In this document: positions 31,911 to 43,450 of the stretch, in pieces
How positions within the stretch are numbered: position 1 is the stretch's first letter
Layout: each line of letters starts with the position of its first letter
Origin: Drosophila persimilis
Taxonomy: Eukaryota > Arthropoda > Insecta > Diptera > Drosophilidae
DNA: 64,000 bases
Assembly: GCF_003286085.1 (NCBI RefSeq)
Contig: NW_020825324.1
Location: 930,001-994,000 of the forward strand
Direction: 5' to 3'
Program-made: the position numbers and the translations under genes
Notes under the pieces: model-generated
The model's input: only the letters and a program-made list of their open reading frames with translations
Told to the model about the DNA's origin: nothing
Database searches by the model: none

Positions 31911-34900
31911 GCTCTGCTCTCTGCTCCTTTGCTCCTCTGCTCCTCTTTTACTCCTGTACTCTTCTCTCTTCCAACTTCTTGTCTTGGTACTTTCCTCCAC
32001 TCATCGTATCATCTCCTCCTCTCTGTCTGTCGTCGTCCCCCAAAGACACAAAAGCCTGTCAAGGCAAAGAAACTATTGTGCGAGAAGTTTTTTCCGTCTT
32101 TTGCTTGAATCAAAGGAAGATTCTTTTTCTTTTTCCTTTAGCGGATACATACCACTAGCCATCCCGCTATATATTTATGTATCTGTAGCTGTAGCTGCAT
32201 CTGTAGCTGTATCTGTGCATAACTATGAATCATGGTAAGTGCTAACGCTGTATATATGTATGTACTGGCGTAGAAGGAGAAACAGAATGAGAGAACCGAA
32301 AAGGGAATACGAGAAGTAGAAAGAACAGCACAAAGGCAGAGCCAGAGCCAGAGCCGGAGCCAGAGCACATTTCAAGGATTACACACTTGGATGTGTGCGT
32401 GTGAGCGAGAGAAAGAGATCTACTGTCTTTTCAAGGTATCTACAAGATACACACAAGCACACACTCGCACACGGATGCACGGATACGAAACAGAGGTAGA
32501 CAATTTCTACCTGGACAACAACCGATCAAAATCTCTGCCGAAAAAAAAATAAAAGAAAACGAAAACGAAATGTGGAGGAAAGAGGAAGATAGAAGGCAGT
32601 AAAGGAGAAGAGCAAGAGCGAGAGGGAGAGGGAAGGACAGAGTGTGTGCGTGTGGCAGACGGAGAGAGCAACATCGTTGCCGAAAAATTAAAATTACAGA
32701 TGGTTTTGTTGCTGGATGAGCATATGTACAGGAAACCAGTTTTTATGTTCAACAAACAAAACCAAGAAAAACGCACGAACGAGAATCGAGTGTAGAAGAT
32801 ACACACACACACACATGCACACCAAAAGGAGAATAAGAGGAAGAGAAAGACGATGGACAGAGCAGCGTTATGATGACATAGCCGCCACGCCGCCGCTGCT
32901 GCTGTTGCTGTGGCTGTGGCTGCCGCACATGCGCAACGCCAGCTTCGTGTCGTTCCGTCAATTGTGTATCTTCGAGATACAACTTGGCACTAGCACAAGC
33001 TACAGTGCGTTCAGCCAGCATTAGATTGGGTGGTGCTGGTGCTGGTGCTGGTGCAGCAGGGGAACAAACTGTACAATGAGAACGCACGCCTAGTAGTTCG
33101 TATCTCCTTTGGGGGAGGACCTCACCCGATCGCCTCTGGTTGGGGGACAGGTCCCTAAGGAGAACATCCGTTTCGGTCCTTGAAGCATCTCTTTGTTTCC
33201 ATCCCACAACCAGTTCTCCTTGGCAAGCATTTGCTGTAGATCGGTTGAATCATTTGAATAGCTGGGTTTTTGGGTCGTATACTTCTGGCACGCACTGTGG
33301 CTTGTGGTCTATTTTATGTGTGTGTTTCGTACAATTTGCTCTGCTGTTGCTAGCCGTCTTCCGCCGCTCCTACCCTCCACAGCTTCTTTGCCCCTCAGCA
33401 TGGTCTTCGTTTCTATTCCCCCTCCCCCCTCACCACCCTGAGGCACAGCCAGAGAGAAACACAAAGAAGTTGAGATACGTACGTGCAACATGTGTGCGTG
33501 AGATGTTTTTGCTAGGCTCAGCGTCAACAGCGGCAACAGCGAAATCCTGGCTATGGCCATAGAAATGCTTTTTCACGCAAGCAGTTTTCAAGGATAGCAC
33601 AGCGATCGGCAGAAACCAACGGAGAGGCGAGTCCTTTGTCCCTCGCATCCTCAAGGATGTGCGCACATCGCACACCGGGGAAGGGAAGCCAGTTCCTGCA
33701 CACACGCACACGCACACACACATATCCGTATCTTTGTATCTACACATGTTTCTTGTCGTGTCTTGTCTTTCTTCCTCCTCACTTCTCGCCATCTTTCCTT
33801 CGCTTCTTTCTTCGCCAAAAATTGTGCCGCAAACAAAAACCCGCCTGAACTTTTCCGTTTTCTGCGATTCTCAGCCTCAGCTGGAGAACAACAAAGAGCA
33901 GGGATATAGAGAGACACAGAGATATATATACATATATATATAAACATATACGGGAGAGAGAGATAGAGAGACAGAGAGAAACAGCAGTGAAGAAGAGATA
34001 TTAAAGACACGCACGTAATTTCTTTGGAACTAGCAGCCGAATACACAAAACTGAAACCACAACAACAACGAATTTCTACAAAAATAATTAAGAAACAAAA
34101 GAGCTAAAAAAAAACATTTATTTAAAATTGAATCGTGAGAAGGGAATGGGTCCAGCGTTAACCGATACTATGTACCTCCTACCAACGAAATGTTTAAGGC
34201 TATTATAATCCTATAGATGTATGTATGTATATCCTGTATACATGTGCATACAAATATCATAGTCCTTGGCCAAAAACAAACTTAAGAGTTCGAAAAGGTA
34301 TGGGAATGGAAAAACCAAACTCTACGAAAATCGTTTGAATTTAGTATTGAATATTCTATAATAGATTTTGATATTTCAAAGAAATTTCAGAACAACTGAA
34401 AGAAGAATTATTGTAAAAATTAGCCAGCAGAACAAAGAGTTGGGTACAAAGAAATCGTTAAAAAGGGACCTAGTAGAGGTTTAAGAATTCTAAAAGTAGC
34501 CGCAGAGGCAAAGAAAATATAAACCTGTATGTTGAGGCAGGAAAAAAGGCAGGCCGAATAGCTTGCTTCTCCAAAACAATCTAAAATCGATGTGAAATAT
34601 CTTTGTAAGAATGATACGAGATACCACTGCCTGGTCAAGATGTTTGATCGTTTGTGTTGAACCTTTCGAAATCGGACCCATGGCCCACTGGAAGCCCACT
34701 CCAAGGGCTGTGTAACAACTGAAAACCAAAATACCACCAAAAATATGGAAATAATAAAAACATAAAATTTGTAATTTTCACTTTTTTTGTTTCTTTTTTG
34801 TCTCGTTTATATTTGTCATTTAAAAAAATACTTAGAAGGCGTGCCAAAAGGGAAAGCGTTAAGTAGGTTAACAATTAGGTTAAAAAAAAAAATAATTGTA

Positions 34901-36397
34901 TAATAATAATAAACAAGATCTTCGAGCAGTGGGGGGGATGAGGAATGTTGGCATGCGAGTGGTTTTTGTGGGAGGGGGGAATTAAAAATAAATGAAAAGT
35001 TTAAATAATTACAAATGGATTTATTCGTGGAACATAAATTAGGGGCAACTAAACGTAATAAATATATAGGTTTATGTATAGGTTTATATATGTATATATG
35101 TATACTATATATATACGCGTGTTTGTTTGTGTGTGTGTGTGTGTATGTGTTTGTGTCTCTATATGGTATAATATCCCTGATTTATCGCATTTGGCGTTTT
35201 TAAGGCTAACAAATACACATGGATATGTATGTCTAGTATCTAGATATAGTATATATATCAATTGGCATTTAGTTTCTGCTTTTTAGTGTACATATCGTGT
35301 ATATGGCATTTGTGGTTCTCTTTCTATACTCCTCTCGTCCTATCGCTCTGTTTCTGTCTCTGTCTCTCAAAAGAGAAATCATATTATAAAAAAACAATCA
35401 TTACAAAATACTATTCGAAAAAAAAATACATATATATATGCTCTAAGATTAAGTACAATTCGAATATCCCAAGCTTTATACATATGGTATGTATATATAG
35501 AGTTATATATTATATGTATGTATGTATATGGTTGGGAGTATATACACATATACGCGGGGCGCCCTGTTGGTATAAGCGTTTCGTTTCGGTGTTTGCTGCT
35601 GTGTTGCTGAGGTATACTTGGAGGTGTTTGTTTTTGTTTATCATTTCACATACAAATTAAAAGTTTTTTAGAATTACAAATTAAAATAGGGCGTAGGGCG
35701 TAATTAGAGTACAAATAATAATACAACATTTAACATACGAGTAAAATTAAATAATTTGCTGCTACAACAATTAGGAATTCTCTTGCTTTTCTCTGCATTT
35801 CGTTTTCTTCGTACCTTTTCTCTGGGGAGATACTTTTCTCTATATATATGGCAATCTCTAATTACAGGAATGAATTGTGGAATTCTGGAGTGTTTAATGG
35901 GTTGGATTTGTTGGGGGGAGAACAGCCTAAGGAGTGGCAGTCAAGTCATTGAAATGCTGCGGCTTTGGTGATCAAAATCAAAGTTACAAAAACAACAAAA
36001 TACTTTTAAAAACAGCAAATTATTGCCTGCCAGGCAATAAAATATGTTTTCTTAATTTGAAAACTAAATCAATGCGCGAATTATATGACATTTTAAGCAC
36101 AAAATCATGTTTAAATATGAAATTGTGCAGTGGTGCTCAAACTGTGGGTCGGTGGACTGCTTGCTTGGACTGCAGTGCAGCTGTATGGGACTGCTCGGAG
36201 CGGGAATCACTTGACACTGTACCACTTGGAAGCAGTGCTCATGTCAATCACTTGGCTGGCCCTCAACTGCAGTGCGGGTCAAACTGTCTCTCTTTCTTTG
36301 CCACAAAGCTCAGAGCATTTCACAACTTAATAAGCCCACAAATCCGATCTGATCCTAGTCCCTGACCCGTGATCCCTGATCTTTGATCCCTGACCTA
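31911..36397. other. Gene-free DNA including the probable zelda 3'UTR
   Basis: CT- and GA-rich tracts (31905-32040, 32575-32670), CAGAGC units (32337-32365), CA/GT and TATG runs (33700-33725, 35090-35146, 35505-35530). The 3'UTR of the minus-strand zelda gene must extend leftward from 36397; its end cannot be fixed. A minus-strand AATAAA is available at about 35020. Confidence 0.5.
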
Positions 36398-37422
36398 TTA
36401 ATACAATTCAATATCTTTCTCAATCATCTCGTACTCCTCGTCGGGAAACTCGTCCTTGATCAGCAGATGGTGGCTGTCCTCTGCGGCGGCTGTGACCAAC
36501 AAGATTTGCTGCGCCTCCATTTGCTCCACCATCTGATCCTCCTCAGCCTCGTCCAGCAGCAGCTCCTCCTCCCCCTCCTCCTCATCCTCATCGTCCTCCA
36601 GCAGGCTGTCATCGTCAGCGGCCACATCGTCGATGGATCGCTTCAGATTAAGACTGAGACCGGGATTCAGTTGAGGATTGGAGTTGGGAGTGCTCCTGGG
36701 CGACAACGACGACACGGCCGTCATCGTCAGGGAGCGGGCAAAGGCCGCCTTAATGGGATTAATGGACGGGGCAGAGGCAGGAAGGGTGGATACGACAGTA
36801 GTCACCAACTGTTGCTGCTGCTGTTCCGACTGCGAGGCTGCTGCAGCAGCAGCGGCTGCCACAACGGCGGCGGCTGCGGCTGCGGCGGCAGCAGATTTCT
36901 TGCCCACAACCCGGGGTCGATTGTGGGTCTCGAGGTGCTTGCGCAGGTGATCCTTGCGACAGAAGCCCTTCTCGCAAATGTCGCACATATGCTGCTTGAG
37001 CCCCGTGTGGATGGCCTCCACGTGGCGCCGCAGATCGGTCTTGTGATGGAACTGCTTCGGACAGAGCTCGCACTTGTGCGGCTTGTCCTGGGTACGGTGC
37101 CGGCCCAGGTGTGTCGTGTAAACATCCTCGCTCTGGAAGCGCTTGCCGCACTTCTGGCAGCGGAACGGGTACTCACCGGAGTGGAAGCTCTTGTTGTGCT
37201 GCGTGAGGTAGCAGTTCTTGGTGAACTCCTTGTCGCACTCCAGACACTTGATCCGCCCGGAGGGCAGCGTTGTCGAGTGCGGCGATGTCGATCCCACGCT
37301 GCTGTTGCGTCGCCGCTTCGTCGTGGATGGTGTGGCAGCGGCCGTTGCTCTTCGCTTTTTGGGCACCGACTGTGCCACCGTTTGCGTCGGTTGCTGTTGC
37401 TGCTCCACCTGCACAAGTTGGA

Positions 37423-37456
<34 letters not shown>

Positions 37457-40400
37457 ATGCTGTTGCTGTTGTTCCAGGGCTTGCTGCTCCATCTGTTGGT
37501 GGTGATGGTGCTGCTGGAGCTGGTCGATCTGATGCTGCTGAATCTGATGCTGGTACTGCTCCAGCTCGTAGTCCTGCTGCTGCTGTTGCTGCTGCAGCAG
37601 GGTGGCCATGTCCAGCTCCAAAGCGGGCGTGGCCCGCGAGCTGCTCACCGTGGGGGAGTAGGGGGTGCTGAGCACTGTAAGCGTGGGCGTGTGCGCCTGC
37701 TCCTGCTGTGCCTGGGCGTGGGCCTGGAGGGCCGTCGTCAGGGTGTGCACTGGCGGCAGGTCCCCCTCCTGTGGCGATCGCTGGGCCGCCACCGTCGAGT
37801 AGGGCGAGAGCGGGGCATAGGGGGCAAACAGGGAGGCGGGCATCAGCTGCAAGACCTGGCCGTCGCTGGTCGTGATCTGGTGGGGATGCCCATTCGTGGT
37901 GTAGCCAGACTCGACGCCGGAACTACCAATAATAGTGTGATAGCTCGTTGTGGGATCCAGCGGCTGCAGCTGCTGGTAGCATGGCGGCGGCGGCGGCATG
38001 ATGGGCATGTGCATGGTGTGCGGCATGGGCATGGTGCTGGTGATGTGCAGCGGCGGCGGCTGCAGCTGCAGCGGCTGCAGCTGCGGCGCTGTGGTGGTGA
38101 TGGGCATGTGCATGGTGGGCGGCATGGGCATGGGCATGGTGAGGGTGGTGTGGGTGAGCGTGTGCTGCTGCTGCTGCTGCAGCGGCGGCGGAGAGCTGCT
38201 GGTGCCCGGCGAACTGCTGCTGTGTGGCATATTGTCCTGCGGCAGGATTAGAGCCCCCGGATCCGGCTGCTGATGCTGCTGCTGCTGCTGCTGCTGCTGC
38301 AGGTGCTGGTGATGATGCTCCTCCTGCTGCTGTTGTTGTTCCTCCTCCTGCTGTTGCTGCCGATGCTCCTCCAACTGCTGCTGCTGCTGCTGATGTTGGT
38401 GGTGGGGGTGGAGCAGCGCCTGGTAATGGTGCACCAGCTGCTGCGGCTGCTGCTGCATAGTGTCCATACTGGTGGTGGTGATAGTAGCTAGCGGCGTGGT
38501 GCTGGTGCTGCTGCACTGCAGCATACTGCTGGGCATGGGCATGTGCATGGGCATGGGCATATCCAAAGCCAGCATGTTGTAGTCCATTCCCATAGGCGGC
38601 AGCAGCGACTGCTGCGGCTGGCCCATTCCCATAGGCGGCAGCGGCTGCGGCGGCGGGGTGGTGCGCGAGAAATCCATTGCCTGCTGCTGCTGCTGCTCCT
38701 GCCGCAGCGGCGGCTGCTGCTGAAGATGGTAGATAGTAAGGGGCGAGAGTCTGCTGTTGCTGCTGCTGATGCTGCTGGTGTTGCTGCTGCTGCTGACCGC
38801 CGTGTTGGGAGTGTTGCTGCTGCTGCTGTTGCTGTTGCTGTTGGAGCTGTAGGGACGGGATGCCGCCGATGCCGATGCCAGCAGATAGCTGACCTGCTGT
38901 TGCTGTTCCTGCTGCTCCAGCTGCTGCTGCTGCTGCTGCTGCTGTAGGTGATCTACTGCCCGCTCCTGATCCTGCTCCTCCTCCATGGCCATTAAGCTGC
39001 TGCTGCTGCTGCGACTGTTGTGGCTGTTGTGGGTGTGATTGCTGTCCTCCAGATGTTCGATCTTTATAGCTGCCATTGCTTCCGTTTCCATTGGCATTGT
39101 GGCTGTTGTTGTTGGGGTGGTTTTGGGGGTGGTGGTTGTTGTTGTTTCGTTCAGCAGGCCCCTCATTTGGGAGGACGGCATTTGTGTGATGTTGTTGTTG
39201 TTGGTGTTGAGTGGGGCGGAGGGACCTGCTAGCCCGTTTGGGTGACCGTTCAAAACGGAGTTGTTGTTGTTGTTGCTGCTGCTATGCTGCTGCTGCTGCT
39301 GTTGGAGATGCTGCTGCGAATGCGAATGCGGATGCTGCTGCTGCTGATGACTGGAAGCGTGCTGTGGTGAAGCGTTTGTCGTGGATTGCACTTGTTGCTG
39401 CATGCCGTAGCCGTAGCCATTGGCGCCGCCGTTGCCCGGATACCCGTTGCCGTTGGCCTGCTGCTGCTGCTGCTGGAGCTGGTGTTGGTGGTGCTGCTGC
39501 TGCGTGGTGGGCGATGGCGAGGCCGAGTACTGGGACATGGCAGCGCCGCCCACCGCTCCCACCCCGCCTCCGCCGCCATAGTCGGGCGGACTTCTAGGCG
39601 GCTCCGGTGGTTGCACGTTGGCCGGCGGTGGTGGCTGCACTTGGGGCACCGCCGAAGCGGCCGCGGCAGCTGCAGCAGCGGCCGCAGCTGCGGCGGCGGC
39701 ATTTCCGCGCCGACTGGGCTTCGTGACGGGATCGCGCGACGGATGATGGTGTGCCGAGATGGGCAGCGTGGCTGGATCTGGCTGGCCGCTCGACTTGACC
39801 GCGTTCTTGTGCAGCGTCGTGTTGTAGTGGCGCTTCAGGTGTCCGGAGCTGGTGAACCACTTGTTGCAGGCCGTGCAGTTGTAGGTCTTGGGCCTGCGCG
39901 CCTCATTCGACTTCCAGGTGGCCGCCTTGGCTGTAAGGCTGTTGGCCGGCAGCACGGAGCTAGAGCTGGGGGGCTCGAAGCCGCGATAAGCGGCCTGCTG
40001 GCCCACGGCCACTGCTGGCGGGGCGCCATCCTGGCCCGGTCCGCCCGTCGTTGTGCTGGGGAACTCGGCCGGACTGGTGGCCACATTGGCACACAGATCG
40101 ACTCCTCCGCCACTGCCAGCCGTCGGATCGAATGACTTGTCCACGTAGTGCTGCGAGTCAGGGTACTCGGACTTGATCAGCCCGTGGCCTCCGTACTCCT
40201 GCTTTATGAGGGTAGCTCCGACGCCGACTCCTCCGCCCGCCTGGTGGTAGGGCGACTGCTTCGGCGAGTAGTACGGCGACTTGTCAACGCCGACGCCCAG
40301 ACCGACGCCAAGGCCGAGGCCGAGACCCGGCTGCTGCTGCATGTAGGGGGGCAGTCCCTCGACTCCCACTCCCGTCTGAGGCTGCTCCCAGCTGTGGAGC

Positions 40401-41129
40401 GCGCGCTGCTGCATGGACTGCATGGAGTGGAGGGGATCGGGCAGCGACAGAGGCAGGCCGGCGACGACAGCCTCGTGCTGGTGCTGTTGTTGCTGCTGCT
40501 GCTGCTGCTGAAGCAGCTGCTGGTGGTAGACCATCTTCTGGGAGTCGAGGTCGAGCAGCTCTCCGGGATTGGATCCGCCCGGTGGCTGAGGGGTGGGCAT
40601 CTCCTCCTTGATGTACGGCGAGCTGGCGTACCCGCTGCTCCCGTACGGCGACTCGCCGTGCACGTTGGCGATGTGCTCCTGCAGCTCCTGTTCGTTGGTG
40701 GTGAGGATGCCGCACTTCTTGCACTGCAACTTGCAGCCCCCTCCGCCGCCAGCTCCGTTGGGGGAACCGGGTGGTCCACCCAGCTGGAGGTGCGAGGAGG
40801 TCGATGTGGGACTGCTGCTGCTGACGACGCGCGGACTCATCGCTGATGTGGTGGTGCTCACGGCGCTGGGAGCACTCACCGCCTCCTCCGCGGCGCTGGG
40901 TAACGCCGATGTTGGCGTCTGCAGGTACGGATGGTACCGCACCCCTGAGCTCTGTGCCGCATGCTTGCCGTAGTCGCCGCCGCCCACCAGTCCACTCCCA
41001 AAGCTGTAGTCGCTGCTCTGCTGCTGCTGCTGTTGCTGTTGCTGCTGGTAAAACTGCTCGTAGCTGTTGATGTAGCTGCTGGCGTAGCTCTGCTGCTGCA
41101 TTTCACCGCCGTATAGGCCGCCGTACAGC

Positions 41130-41161
<32 letters not shown>

Positions 41162-41563
41162 CTGTTGGGACTGGCCACTGGCGGAGTACATGTGATGTGT
41201 GGCATAGGGCTGGTGGGTAATGCCCGTTACCTGTGGATCCGTGGCCATGCTCTGCTGCTGCGTTTGTTGCTGCTGCTGTGGTTGCTGTTGCTGCTGCTGT
41301 TGTCCCTGGGGCTGCTGCTGCTGGGGTGGCTGCGGTGTGCCGGGCTGGTTATCACTGGAATCGGCTGCGGCGCTTATTGTGGCATTTGGGGTTGCCGGGG
41401 CACTGTTGACACCGCCGCCGGCTGCTCCTGTCCCAGCACCACCACTGCCGCCGCTGCCAACTGCTGTCCCTCCTCCTCCTCCGCCGCCGCTGTCTGTGGC
41501 ACTGCTTGAGGCCAGAGCCTCTGCCGCATGCAGTGGCGGCATTTCACTTTTTATGCTCGCCAT
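36398..41563 (-). CDS. zld: Zelda, zinc-finger pioneer factor of zygotic genome activation
   Basis: This is one uninterrupted 1,721-codon frame. Zelda is maternally supplied, binds CAGGTAG-type TAGteam sites and opens chromatin for early zygotic transcription. Six C2H2 fingers are visible: one at 281-302 (C281, C284, H297, H302), a JAZ-like one at 563-585 followed by the conserved KSSGQPDP, and a C-terminal cluster of four at 1440-1461, 1469-1489, 1498-1519 and 1527-1547, which is the DNA-binding unit. Between them lie long Gln, Ala, His, Ser/Thr and Met-Pro repeats, the region known to activate. After the cluster come Ala runs and a very acidic tail ending KDIELY. I recall D. melanogaster Zelda at about 1,600 residues; the extra length here is repeat. 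A long antisense frame over the 3' half is a by-product of CAG repeats. The known short splice form that drops fingers cannot be judged from this sequence. Confidence 0.95.
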
Positions 41564-43450
41564 GTACCGCTACATAAGTCAACGGCGTATCGCTCGTGCT
41601 CGTGCTGTTGCTGTTGTGTCTGCTGCTGCTTCTACTGCTTGGGCTGCGGCTGCGTGTGCTGCTCATGTGGCCGCTCTTCCTGGAGGTGCGTGCTGCTGCT
41701 TGAACTGCTTCCTTCCAACTGCTTTAACACTCCTGCTTCTTCTTGTGCGTATCGGGCCTAGGCTTGCATCCGCGCTCGCCTCTTTTCCTTCTCCTCCTCT
41801 TCTTTAGATTTTGTTTTCTTTTTTGTTGCTTTTCGTTGGCTTTTTGTTTTACCGTTCGTTTTATTTGTTATTTTTTGTTTTAATTAATTTGGTTTGGTTT
41901 TCATTTGTTGTATTTGGAACTGCAAATAATTAAATTATTTGATTCGATTATTAATTGTTTTAAGCAAAAAAAAAAACAAGAAAAACAATCGCACACACAC
42001 ATACACAGACAGACAATCATCTAACTGTTCTTTGCATTCATTTTGGTTCGAGTTCTCTTTTCCTTTTTGCTGCACTTTTTTTGCACTTTTTTGAGAAAAT
42101 TCTTAAGAAAATACAGATGTAATTATAGTTTTGATTTTTACATTCGAAAAATGTTTTTTTCTTTTAGCTTGGTTTCAGATTCTTTCACACCACTCGAAAA
42201 AAAAAATATTCAACTGTGCAGCTTCTCCATGTGGCTCCTCTTTCGTGTTTGTGCTTACTTTTATGCGCCTTTATTCTCTCCTGCTGCTGGTGATACTCCT
42301 CTGCTTCTTCTACTGCTTGTCTGCTGCTTTCTTAACACAAATCAACAGAATGGGGTGCGGGTAAAAATGAACGGAAGGAAACAACAAAAAATGGTTTCAA
42401 ACTTTTGCTCGGTGCGGCCGCCTCACTGTGCTATGCAAATTTTGAATTTTGTATTTTGTGTGCAAGAGAATGAGCGTGTTCTGTGCGACGTCTCTTTCGC
42501 TGCTGCCTCTTTTGCTCGCCTGATTCTTGGCTGGTTTCTGCGGCGAGTGACTGCGAGAGATCTCCGATTCTGCGATCTCCGACGACACGACGACGACGAC
42601 GCTCTTTATTACATTTACCACAAGATCACTTTTTGGTTTGTCATTATTCTTTTTGGGGAAATGAACATAAAAAAATTATTTACAAACACAATTTAAACAC
42701 TTGGAATGATTATAAACTTTTTAATGTTCTTTGTTTTTGGTTTTGGTTTAAGTCCGAAATAGAGTTTTAGTTTTTCTTTAATTTGCCGAGAATTTTGTCC
42801 AAAAATTTGTGAGGTTGATTTTGCCGTTTGGATTTTTGTTTTTTTTTTGTTTAGTATGTAAGAAAATGAAACAAAAAAGGGCGCTAAAAGCTAAAATAGC
42901 CGCTCCACTCCGTTCGCACGCTTCGTCGCTTGTTCCCGTGTCCTTCTCCCTGCGTCCAAATACAAAATACAAATGACCGACGCCGACGTGCCGGCCAAGT
43001 TAAAACAAGGCATTTTTCATTCACGTTCACGAGTTTCGGGGCGGCAGCATGCCCACAGTGCTAGATGTTGCCGGGCTACACCAAAATGTTGCTAGCTTTT
43101 GCGCATGCCCAGCGGCGCTCAAATTAGCGTTCCATTTGGTGAGTTTCGGGCAGCGACGGCGGCAGCGTGGCAGCGACGACAGCGACGCCAGCAACATTTG
43201 CTCCGGCGGTGGTTGTGTATGTGTGTGTGTGTGTGTGTGTGCGTGTTACCGCTCTGTGTATATAGCGAAGCCGAGTTTTATATGACCGTCGCTGTGTCTT
43301 CTGTCTCTTTCTCTGCTTGCTGCATTTGTTTTTGCTTTGACTCTGCTTTTGCATTGTGTTTTTGCGTTTGATTTTGCTTTTTTTTTATCATTTATTTATA
43401 TGTATAAGAAATATATATGGAAAAATAAAGGGGAACGACAGTGCTGCTGA
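41564..43450. other. zelda 5' flank
   Basis: AT-rich leader sequence with T runs lies directly upstream of the ATG, followed by GC-richer sequence (42480-43200) with CGACGA/CAGCGA units and a GT run (43217-43242). On the minus strand a TATAAAA sits at 43282-43276 and a CGAAGCGTGCGAACGG near 42915-42930 partly resembles core-promoter Motif 9/10. Either could mark a zelda start site; neither is decisive. Confidence 0.35.

Noticed and set aside
36128..36300. CAGTGGTGCTCAAACTGTGGGTC, like a hAT end
   Set aside because: No matching inverted repeat or target duplication could be found nearby.
36383..38251. 622-codon open frame antisense to zelda
   Set aside because: It is rich in Leu/Val/Gly runs that are the reverse reading of CAG repeats; the minus frame has six fingers and is clearly the real one.
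37923..38516. 197-codon minus frame of Ala and His runs inside zelda
   Set aside because: It is a frame-shifted reading of the same CAG-type repeats and has no independent start or homology.
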